A DNA stretch of 64,000 bases from Myxococcales bacterium (GTDB lineage: Bacteria; Myxococcota; UBA727; GCA-2721815): NCBI GenBank assembly GCA_002721815.1, contig PBLQ01000064.1:1-64000 (forward strand). The letters run 5' to 3'. Within the stretch, counting starts at the first letter, position 1. Every line of letters starts with the position of its first letter. Positions 52,418 to 61,600 of the stretch are shown here, piece after piece. The notes beneath the pieces are model-generated. The model had not been told where the DNA came from. It saw only the letters and a program-made list of their open reading frames with translations, and did not search any database. Made by a program: the position numbers and the translations under genes.

Positions 52418-55400
52418 ATGTTCAACTCCAAGTCTCTTATCATCGCCTTCGTTCTGGGTCTCATGGGTTGCACCAGTGAAACCATCCAAAACGATGCACC
52501 TGCTAACAACTTTCTTAGACTACCAGGTGCGCTGCAGTCCTTGAGTACCTGCGCAGGGGCCGAAAGTCTCGAACAACTCGAAGTACGAACCGCCATTAGT
52601 GGTGGCATTTTAGACCCTCGCTCCCTGGGTTTAGAAGAACAAAAAGATGGCACCATCGTGGCCAAAGCCAATTTCGAACTGGATGGTGTCACCCAAAAAC
52701 GCACCGAAACTTTTGCCATTGGCATTTATGGACGCATGACCGATGCGGACGAGTGGGTCCAACTGGCCACTTTAGAAGAGGACATTGCCCTCAAGCCCAA
52801 CCAAGAAAACAACCCAAAACTGGAAGCATTTTTCTCAGACGGCTGCGGCGCTAACTACGACGCCAAAACAGGTACGCTCGATAACACACAGACCGATGCG
52901 GCCTGTGACCTGAAAGCTGATTTAAACCGAAACAATCGGTCTAACCTCGATGATTTTTGTGCTGGCGCCCTGCCTTCTGCACCGTCACCTTTCCTCAATA
53001 TCAGCCCCAGCTCCATCCAATTTCAATCGGACATACAATTGGGTTCATTTTCACGCCACGTCTTGTTGATTGAAAATCTCTCTGAAGAATCCATCACCCT
53101 TAGCGCGGACGTGATCGGCATGCCGGGTCTTACCATCGCCCGGTTGGATCCCGAATCCCCTTCAGACGTTACGGCGCGGCGCTCATTGCAGCACAGCGAA
53201 GATGAACCTTTTGTATTGGCACCCCTCTCCGATACCTTGGTCACCGTTTCATATGCGCCAGTGAATGAATATTTGGCCACCGGCCACCTGCAAATTGGTG
53301 CCACCAATTCGATTGAGGTCACCCAAGCTTTCGACATCAGCGTCATTGGGAACACCAACGGTGAGTTGCAGCCTCCTTTATCTGACTACGATCCAGATCA
53401 AACTGCTTCAACCTTGGCGGAACAACTGGGATTGCCCCTAACACCCTTCCCTGAGTCCTATTTGTTCTCAGGCCTCCCGCAACCCGCACAAGACATTGAA
53501 GTCCAAGCCGGGCAAACCTTAGAAGGCTTTACGTTCGATACCGCCTATTACTTCACTGTTCCTGCTGCCTATCGTTTTTCTTTGTCACTCACCGGCTTGG
53601 CCACCGACGTAGATATGGGATTGTTTCTCTTCGATGACGCGTATGAAATCACCCAAAGCTTTTTATCACAAAACACCGGCGAAAGTTCTGAATCCATTGA
53701 GTGGCGCAATACAACCGGCGAAGCAGTTCATGCCGTATTGGCCTTAAGCAAGGTGACGGCCAACCGAAGTGAAGCGGATAACGCAGATGCACTCACCGTC
53801 TTTCAAGGTTTGGAATCAGACTTACTGAGCACTGCCGACGCCAGTTCTGATAGCAACGAGAACAACGCTTATTCCCTCACTGCACATTTATTTTCTGGTC
53901 CCGAGTTTACAGAAGCACTTCCCATGTCGCCCACCACTGGCGCCTATGAAGGAGGCAGCACCATCACGTTGTACGGCTCCGGGTTCCAAGAGGGTGCCGA
54001 AGTGTATGTGGGCGGCATCAAAGCCTTTGATGTTCAAATTATCGACGGCACCAAGGTGCGCTTCACCCTGCCAGCACTCACTGGCGGCGCACAAACCTCC
54101 CCGGTCACTGTGGTATTGGTAAACCCCTCTGCCTCCGACGGCTTCCCTGAAGGTGACGGTCAAGCTTGCACCCTGCCCGAAAGTTTCACCTACTTACCCC
54201 CCAAACCAACCCTCAACACCGTTAGCCCCAACAGCATGAGCACTTCGGGTGGCGCCCCGCTCACATTGTCGGGTTCATTTTTCTCAAACACCCACGGCAG
54301 TCCAGTGGTTTGCCTCAACGAAACACGTGTCAACAACGTCGTGTATGCCAACAGCACCCAAGTTTCTGTGAACAGTCCTGTTTGGTCTGGCCTGGATCCA
54401 GGTACAAGTATTCAAGCTGCATTGAAAATTCGCAATTGGCTGTCTGCTTCCGAAACACTGGCCAACGCACCCACCGATGCTGCATTGTGTGACACCAACA
54501 CTTTGGAAGGCGTCTCCGAATTCTCTAACCAGGTGGCCGTCACCATTTCTGAACCCGAAGCGGACAGCCCTGCACCTGCCATTACCACCCTATCCCCACA
54601 AACCGGCAGCATCGATGGCGGCACCGACGTGGTGATCACAGGTACTGATTTTAGAGATGGCGCTTTGGTCTACTTTGGCACCCAACTTGGGGGCTCGGCC
54701 GTTCGGTTGAGTGACACCCAAATACAAGTGCAAACCCCAGCCACCTCTGAGGCGGGCAACACTGACGTGGTGGTGATGAACATCGATGACAGTCAAACGA
54801 GCAACGCCTTAACGTTCGCGTATGAAATACCGGCCCCACAAATATTGAGCGTCCTCCCACGAAATGCTACCACCGCAACCACCAACATCATCGCCATCGA
54901 AGGCTCCGGTTTCCGTGCCAACAGTTCTGGGTCTTTCCCTCAAGTTATATTTGCCGATGGGACCAACACCTACACTGCAGTGGGCGTCCAATGGTTGTCA
55001 GGCAGTCGCGTGCTGGCCACCACTCCAGAAAGCATGGCAGTCGGTACGTACCAGGTCACCCTCCAAAATGAAGACGGGCAAATGGCTGAAGGCGGCGATG
55101 TGCAAGTGATTCATCTTCAAGATCCTGTGGGACCGGCGCCCATGCTGTTGGCCATCAGCCCCAGTGAAGGCGCTGTCACAGGCGGTGGCACAGTTACCAT
55201 CTCCGCTGCGCACTTAGATCCAAGCACGGGGTTCTTGGTCTTGGTCAACAATGGGGCGGTAGATTCCAATGACATTGTGGCCGACGAAGACGAACTCAAC
55301 CTGTCCATGCCCGCCTCCGATTCGGTGGGCACCATCAGCATTCGCGTGATCAACCCCGATGGCCAAAGCGATACCATTGCTTATACCTACGTGACGGCCG

Positions 55401-57433
55401 GCCCATCGGTCAGCGCTATCAACCAAACCGAATGGGTCACCGGTGACAACGGAAGTTTGTCCGTGGATTTTGCACATGTTCACGAAGGGGCGCACATTTC
55501 CATTCGCCCAGATATCCTCGACCAAGTGACCATTGTTCCCAATGCCGATGGCACCTACAACCTCACCCAAGCCGCCCCCTGTCCCACAGCCGGGCCTTAC
55601 GTGGTTGAACTGGTGAACCCCGATTACCAAAGCGCGGTGGTGGCCTACTATTGCCATACGCCCGAAGTGATTGCCTTGACCACTTCTTCACCACGACTGG
55701 CCGTCAATGCACCTTTACGAAGTGAAGCGCTTACCCTGATGGGCTCTGGCGTGGGAGATTTGGTTTCAAACAACCCGGACCTTCAGGCAAAAATTGCTGT
55801 GGCCAACAGTGACTCAGCCGTTGCGCTCACAACAGTTCGAAACCGCACGCAAGCCGCCGTGTATTTTGAGTTAGACGCCACCCACACGCCCTGGAGTCCT
55901 TACCGCTTCGTACGCTCAGACCATGCGGACTTCCATTACGACCCCGACCAAGATCACGCCCTGCCCCTGTCGCTCACCAGCGGTGCCGTCTCAGGGGACC
56001 TGGTACGAGCAAACGAAGAAGGCTCGCAAACCGCAACCGGTTATTTTTACGTCATGCAAATAGTCGCAACCGCTGCAGGTAACAACGGCGATGAAACCGG
56101 ATTTTTGTGGCATGCGTTCTTTAGCACCACCGATATCGCCAATACCATTTCGGCCATTTCTCTCATCGAGGCCAGCAACTTCTATAGTTGTAACACCATT
56201 ACGTCTTTTGATTCTCGTGGTGTTGATGCATCTGAAGGCACCTATGAGGTAGATGCTACTTATAACAAAGAACTTCGCTACGGGGACTTTGAGGGGATTG
56301 AGAGCTGCACTGGAACCATGGCGAACAATGACTTCAGTTGCGCTGTCACCCTTTCGCCTTTAACTTGCAGTAACGCCGATGGAGATACCATCAGCAATGT
56401 TGATGTGACCACGCTCACCCCAATCACCCTTCAAGCCGATAATCCTTTCGAAGCAATCCTCAGTGCGGATTCCAACGTGGGCGATTTCGCCAGCATCCAA
56501 TTTGGAGAGTTGAGTTTTGTCAGCACCGCAGGCACAGCAGTCGAATTGGACGAAACCGTTACCTTAAGCTTGACCCTGAAAGGCTCTGAAGAGGACAACA
56601 CTACGGCATTGGCAATGACGTACCTCATGGGGCATGAAACGCTCATTGACGACTACCGCCTCTTTTTCGATGCATACAATTACGAATGGCATCATTTTTT
56701 CAGCCTTTCCAGTTACGACATCGGCGATACCATGTGCTCTTTGGCTCCCGTGGAAGATGCTTACACCGTCGAAACGGTCACCATTCAAAATACAGATGAC
56801 GCTGTTCGAGATGGTGTCTATGTGCGAACCACCAACGTTGATGGTCTCAACGGCGATTTTTACATCGATGGAGATGGGACCTACATTTACGTCGCAAAAG
56901 ATGCCGATGTACCATCGCCCTACCGGTCGTACTTTAAAGGTGGTGAAGGGAGTCTTCTGTTTTTCGATGTACAACAAGGAGGCTGGCGCTACATCGATGA
57001 GACCTCTACTGGTGATGTTGGGTTAGATTCCCATTATTGGGAAACCGGCGAGTTCACTACTTTTGCACCAGAAACCGGGCATGCCGGATTTACATCGGCC
57101 GGAGACCTCAGCACGGGTTTGTACCCCACAAGCGAATCTCCGGAATTAGGTCTCTATGGAAGCATTATTTACGACTTCGAAAGTATCCCGGCGGATCACA
57201 GCACTGGCGATCTCAGTTTTGGGGTTTCTTTTGAAACAGACGCGGAAGTAAACGCCTTTCGTCTCGATCTGAGCGACTCTGTAATTACAGAATTCCCAGA
57301 TATTGGTGGTTTTTGCTTCAAGCCACGCAACCAGGCATCATGTGACTCTAATTCTTGTGAAAATCGCACCAAGGTGCACTACATCGATGTGGAAAATCGG
57401 ACGATTTTAATCGCTCCAGGTGGGGCTCAATAA
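52418..57433 (+). CDS. Giant TIG-repeat lipoprotein A
   Basis: 1671 residues from the ATG at 52418, supported by a hydrophobic signal and lipobox (LGLMGC, Cys18) and GGGGAA before the start. The N-terminal domain (about 30-330) includes an EF-hand/dockerin-like loop (DLNRNNRSNLDDFC). Then come five IPT/TIG Ig-like domains recognised by S-P-x-x-G-x-x-x-G-G starts, such as MSPTTGAYEGGSTITLYGSG, LSPQTGSIDGGTDVVITGTD and ISPSEGAVTGGGTVTISAAH. The C-terminal 500 residues are unassigned. Probably outer-membrane anchored and exposed. A paralog lies at 58678, after a PEGA protein. Confidence 0.85.
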   Translation: MFNSKSLIIAFVLGLMGCTSETIQNDAPANNFLRLPGALQSLSTCAGAESLEQLEVRTAISGGILDPRSLGLEEQKDGTIVAKANFELDGVTQKRTETFAIGIYGRMTDADEWVQLATLEEDIALKPNQENNPKLEAFFSDGCGANYDAKTGTLDNTQTDAACDLKADLNRNNRSNLDDFCAGALPSAPSPFLNISPSSIQFQSDIQLGSFSRHVLLIENLSEESITLSADVIGMPGLTIARLDPESPSDVTARRSLQHSEDEPFVLAPLSDTLVTVSYAPVNEYLATGHLQIGATNSIEVTQAFDISVIGNTNGELQPPLSDYDPDQTASTLAEQLGLPLTPFPESYLFSGLPQPAQDIEVQAGQTLEGFTFDTAYYFTVPAAYRFSLSLTGLATDVDMGLFLFDDAYEITQSFLSQNTGESSESIEWRNTTGEAVHAVLALSKVTANRSEADNADALTVFQGLESDLLSTADASSDSNENNAYSLTAHLFSGPEFTEALPMSPTTGAYEGGSTITLYGSGFQEGAEVYVGGIKAFDVQIIDGTKVRFTLPALTGGAQTSPVTVVLVNPSASDGFPEGDGQACTLPESFTYLPPKPTLNTVSPNSMSTSGGAPLTLSGSFFSNTHGSPVVCLNETRVNNVVYANSTQVSVNSPVWSGLDPGTSIQAALKIRNWLSASETLANAPTDAALCDTNTLEGVSEFSNQVAVTISEPEADSPAPAITTLSPQTGSIDGGTDVVITGTDFRDGALVYFGTQLGGSAVRLSDTQIQVQTPATSEAGNTDVVVMNIDDSQTSNALTFAYEIPAPQILSVLPRNATTATTNIIAIEGSGFRANSSGSFPQVIFADGTNTYTAVGVQWLSGSRVLATTPESMAVGTYQVTLQNEDGQMAEGGDVQVIHLQDPVGPAPMLLAISPSEGAVTGGGTVTISAAHLDPSTGFLVLVNNGAVDSNDIVADEDELNLSMPASDSVGTISIRVINPDGQSDTIAYTYVTAGPSVSAINQTEWVTGDNGSLSVDFAHVHEGAHISIRPDILDQVTIVPNADGTYNLTQAAPCPTAGPYVVELVNPDYQSAVVAYYCHTPEVIALTTSSPRLAVNAPLRSEALTLMGSGVGDLVSNNPDLQAKIAVANSDSAVALTTVRNRTQAAVYFELDATHTPWSPYRFVRSDHADFHYDPDQDHALPLSLTSGAVSGDLVRANEEGSQTATGYFYVMQIVATAAGNNGDETGFLWHAFFSTTDIANTISAISLIEASNFYSCNTITSFDSRGVDASEGTYEVDATYNKELRYGDFEGIESCTGTMANNDFSCAVTLSPLTCSNADGDTISNVDVTTLTPITLQADNPFEAILSADSNVGDFASIQFGELSFVSTAGTAVELDETVTLSLTLKGSEEDNTTALAMTYLMGHETLIDDYRLFFDAYNYEWHHFFSLSSYDIGDTMCSLAPVEDAYTVETVTIQNTDDAVRDGVYVRTTNVDGLNGDFYIDGDGTYIYVAKDADVPSPYRSYFKGGEGSLLFFDVQQGGWRYIDETSTGDVGLDSHYWETGEFTTFAPETGHAGFTSAGDLSTGLYPTSESPELGLYGSIIYDFESIPADHSTGDLSFGVSFETDAEVNAFRLDLSDSVITEFPDIGGFCFKPRNQASCDSNSCENRTKVHYIDVENRTILIAPGGAQ

Positions 57434-57604
57434 CCCCCTTCGCCAGGTTTGTACGGACGGTGTTAGAAATGAACGGCAGCTGCGGCCCTACCCCTCGCGC
57501 GCATCGGCCGTAAACATCTGTTTAAAAAGCGCTTTTTGTCTGGCTTTCATTTGTCCTGATGCGCCAAATCTTTTTGGTAACAGATCTGTGAAACCGGTCA
57601 TTTT

Positions 57605-57637
57605 GCGGTTCCCAAACCGAATTCATCGGCTATGCTT
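57605..57637 (+). promoter_or_regulatory. Conserved upstream element, copy 2
   Basis: The second copy of the 33-bp element described at 52343. It ends 42 bp before the GTG start of the PEGA gene. It lies in a 246-bp gap (57434-57679) that otherwise shows nothing beyond a short AAAAAGCGCTTTTT palindrome. The PEGA gene and lipoprotein B are only 14 bp apart and so would share it. Confidence 0.55.
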
Positions 57638-57679
57638 TCCCGGTCTTTCTACAACTTTACCCATTTTAAGGGGGCCATC

Positions 57680-58663
57680 GTGAACCTTCGAATTTCACTC
57701 CTTTCAACCTTTATCGCTCTTTTCATCTTCCAGGCTGCGCCAGGCCAAGCTCAAGATGCCGTTCCATTTTCGATCAGCGGGAAAGCCATCGATCCCACGG
57801 GCAAAAAAGAAAAGGAAATGACCAAAAAGAAAGTGAAGAGAAAAGGCCCGAAAACCCACATGCAGGTGGCCGTGCTCGATATCAAAAGCAGTGAGAGCAA
57901 CGAAGATCTCGCCCGCGCCCTCACCGCAGTGCTTTCTGCCCAAATCTCCATGCTCGATGGTTTTAAAGCCATTTCACGAAACGACCTGCACGCCCTGCTC
58001 TCCCAAATGGAAACCGCACAACTGCTCGGCTGTGATGATGTGAAGTGTGCGGTGAGCATCGCCAAAGCCGCCGAAGCTGATTTTGTGGTGTACGGCAGCG
58101 TTGAAAAGATTGACGATGCCCATACCTTTAGCATCACCCTCACCGACCCCTCAGTGCCACAAGTACTCAACCGCCAAAATGTGATTTGGCGCTCAGAAGC
58201 ATCAGGCATGGTGGACTTGGTTGCCCCGTACACCAAAAAGCTCATGCTCGGAGAAAAAGCAACCGACTACAAAGGCGACTTAGACCTCCTGGCCATGGAC
58301 GGCGCAAAAGTATTCCTCAATGGAAAAGAGATTGGCGAAACCCCGCTGGCAGGACCTGTCCGTGATTTGCCCATTGGGCAACACAGTCTTGAACTCACCA
58401 AAGAAGGGTTCGTCACCGACAAACGCGACGTGGTGGTGGCTTACGGTCAAACCACTGCAGTCCGGGTTGAATTGGTCGATGTGGACAGCCTGAAAAAGAT
58501 TTGGCAACGATGGGATTTTTGGACCTACGTGGGTCTTGGAACCGCTGCCATTGCGGGTGGCAGTGTTTATCTCGCTTGTGGGGTTTACGATGCGTGTTCT
58601 GAGCCGGCCCCTGACCCCACCACATTATCCTTTGAAGCCGCAGTTCCCGTACAAAATAACTAA
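57680..58663 (+). CDS. Secreted PEGA-domain protein with N-terminal curli-assembly-like (CsgG/TolB-type) domain
   Basis: 327 residues from the GTG at 57680, which follows AAGGGGG and starts a clear signal peptide (LLSTFIALFIFQAAPGQAQ). Residues 60-200 look like the small alpha/beta domain of secreted CsgG/TolB-N-like proteins: MQVAVLDIKSSESNEDLARA, then FKAISRNDLHALLSQME and ADFVVYGSVEKIDD. A PEGA domain follows (AKVFLNGKEIGETPLAGPV). A membrane-like segment (VGLGTAAIAGGSVYLACG) is near the C-terminus. It precedes lipoprotein B by 14 bp and probably shares its transcript. Function unknown. Confidence 0.82.
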   Translation: MNLRISLLSTFIALFIFQAAPGQAQDAVPFSISGKAIDPTGKKEKEMTKKKVKRKGPKTHMQVAVLDIKSSESNEDLARALTAVLSAQISMLDGFKAISRNDLHALLSQMETAQLLGCDDVKCAVSIAKAAEADFVVYGSVEKIDDAHTFSITLTDPSVPQVLNRQNVIWRSEASGMVDLVAPYTKKLMLGEKATDYKGDLDLLAMDGAKVFLNGKEIGETPLAGPVRDLPIGQHSLELTKEGFVTDKRDVVVAYGQTTAVRVELVDVDSLKKIWQRWDFWTYVGLGTAAIAGGSVYLACGVYDACSEPAPDPTTLSFEAAVPVQNN

Positions 58664-58677
58664 ACAGGACAGTCAAA

Positions 58678-61600
58678 ATGAACTTTATCCCTCGCATATT
58701 TCTTTTTGCTTTGCTCCTTATCACTGCCTGCGCCGGCCAGGAAGATGACGTGGCTGGTCATGGTCACCATCTCAGGTTGCCCGGTGCGCTCCAGAGTCTG
58801 AGCACTTGCCAAGGCATTCAAAGCCTCGATCAGCTGGAAGTTCGAACGGCCATTACGGGCGGCATTTTAGACCCACGTACCCTGAAGCTCTCAGAGCAAA
58901 AAGATGGGACCATCGTGGCCAACGCCGACTTTGAATTAGACGGCGTCACCTCCAAGCGCACGGAGTCTTTCGCATTGGGCATTTACGGGCGCATGTCCAC
59001 AGAGGACGAATGGGTTCTTTTGGCAACGCTAGAAGAAGACATCACGCTCAAGCCAAACGAAGTAAACTCACCAAGCTTGGACGCTCCATTTCAGGATGGC
59101 TGTGGCAACACCTACAACGCCAAAACCGGTGCCATCGATACCGAAGTCGATACCACAGCGTGTGTTCTCAGTGCCGACTTGAATCGAAACAACCGCTCCA
59201 ACCTTGATGATTTTTGCAGTGGCGCCCTACCCACCGCCCCCGGGGCATTCCTCAATATCAACCCCAGCACCGTTCAATTTCAATCGGGGATTGAGCTGGG
59301 CCAATTCGCACGACAAGTGGTGCTGCTTGAAAACCTCAGCGATAGAGCCATTACCCTCAATGCAGAAGTGGTGGGCATGCCCGGTTTGACCATCGCGCGT
59401 TTGGACCCCGAGTTCTTCGAAATCGATGGCACCGCCCGTCGCGAGATAGAAAACAGTGAAGACGCGCCGTTTCAACTGGAGCCACTCTCTGAAATGCTCG
59501 TGGCGCTGTCTTATGCCCCAGTGAACGGTTTCTTGGCCACCGGCAACCTTCAGGTAAGCGCTGCCAACGCCATCAACGTGAGCCAAGCGCTCGACATCAC
59601 CGTGATCGGTAACACCGATGGCACGGTTCAAGGCGTCAACCCTGACTACGAAGTGACCTCGGCCACCGCTTCTTTGGCAGAACAATTGGGCCTTCCACTC
59701 ACCCCCTACCCTGCAGAGTACCTTTTCTCTGGGCTTAGTTTTTCAGGTGGCAACGTAGACGTTCAACCTGACGCGAAGATCGAAGATTTCCCTGTAGATG
59801 CCGCTTACCTCTTTGAAGTCCCCCCCGAGTATCGGTTCTCACTGTCGCTCACCGGTCTGGCCTCCGATATGGATCTGGGCTTGTTTATTTTGAACAGCGA
59901 TAATGAAGTCACCGAAAGCATTTTCTCACAAAACGCCGGCACCAGCTCAGAGGCCGTCGAATGGCGCAATGAAGGGGAAGAAGCTGTCAATGCCGTGTTG
60001 GCCATCTCAAAGGTCGTCGAAAACCGTGAGACGGAAAGCAACGATGGCGCCTTGACCGTATTTCAAGCCTTTTTTGGTGACGATGCCACTTCGGGCAACG
60101 ATGGAGACGCCACGAGTAATCAGTCCAATAACGACACCGATAACTCCGAAAACATCAACCTGACCGCCCAACTTTTCGCAGGCCCCGAATTTGCCGAAGA
60201 GACTCCTCTTTCCCCAGTGACCGGCCCCTACGAAGGCGGTGCCACCATCACCTTGCAAGGCCGTGGGTTCCAACAAGGCGCTTCGGTCACCGTGAACGAC
60301 TCCTACGCATTTGACGTTCAAGTGCTGAATGAAGGCACTGAAGTTCGTTTCACCTTGCCGCCTGCCACCGGGGGCGCATCCACCGAACCGGTCACCGTGG
60401 TTCTCATCAACCCCCCTGCGTCCGAAACGTTCCCTGATGGTGATGGGCAAGCGGCCACCTTGGCGGAAAGTTTTACTTACCTCCCACCGCGTCCCGTCTT
60501 GCTCAGCGTGTCGCCCAATAAAGCCAGTGTCGATGGCGGCACGTCGGTCACACTATCCGGTTCTTATATGTCCTCTACCCACGGTGTGCCTGCCGTCTGC
60601 TTTGGAACGCAACTGGTGAGCGAAGAAAACATCTCCTTTACCAACAGTGCTGAAATCTTAGTCACATCGCCCGAATGGGAAGGCGTGTCCCCTGGTGAAG
60701 AAGAAACCGTGAATCTCACTGTTCGCAATTGGTTGGTGAACGCGGTCTTACTGGAGACCACCCCCACCAGTCTTGAGATTTGCTCTGACGATGCGCTCAC
60801 TTCGCTGTCAGGCTTCAGCAACCAATTGGCTTTCACTTTTAAAGCCGCCGAAGCAGAAGCACCCGTTCCTTTTATCGATGAAGTGACCCCCAGCGACGGC
60901 TCCATCGACGGCGATGAGCCCATTACCATCCGAGGCAGCAACTTTGCCAACGATGCCATCGTTTATTTCGGAACCAAACCCGCCACTTCCATCACACGCA
61001 TCAATGCTGAAGAGCTCAGCGTTCGCAGCCCTGCCGGTGATGAAGACGGCATTGTTGATGTTTCAGTGGTCAATGTTGATGATGCCACCACCAGCAACAG
61101 CAAGGACTTTCTGTACGAAACCCCCGAACCCCTGATTTTAAGTGTCTTGCCCAACACCGGGACCACCGTGGCAGAAAACACCATCGCCATTGAAGGTTCT
61201 AATTTCCGAACCAGCGAAGATGGCAACTATCCGGCTGTCACTTTTTCCAGTTCTGAAAACACCTATGCGGCAGTGAGCACACAGTTTCTCAACAGCGGCC
61301 GGGTTTTGGCCACAGCACCTGCAAACATGGAAACCGGCTTTTACGCCGTTCAACTGGAAAACCCCAATGGTGACACGGCCAATGGAGGCACCAACAACAC
61401 CTTGGAGATTCAAGCGCCGGTGGCCCCTGCACCCGTCATCGATTTGATCACACCTTCCTCCGGCTCTGTGGTGGGCGGCAATACCGTGGAGATTCGCGGT
61501 GCCAATTTTGATGTCAGCGAAACCCCCACCATCTTGGTCAATGGTAAAGCCGTTGTGGAAATCATCGAAAACGATGCGGACAGCATTCAATTTGTGATGC

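Noticed and set aside
57420-57683. An 87-codon plus-strand frame in the gap before the PEGA gene
   Set aside because: It covers the promoter-like element and ends within the PEGA gene start; composition and lack of a ribosome-binding site argue against coding.
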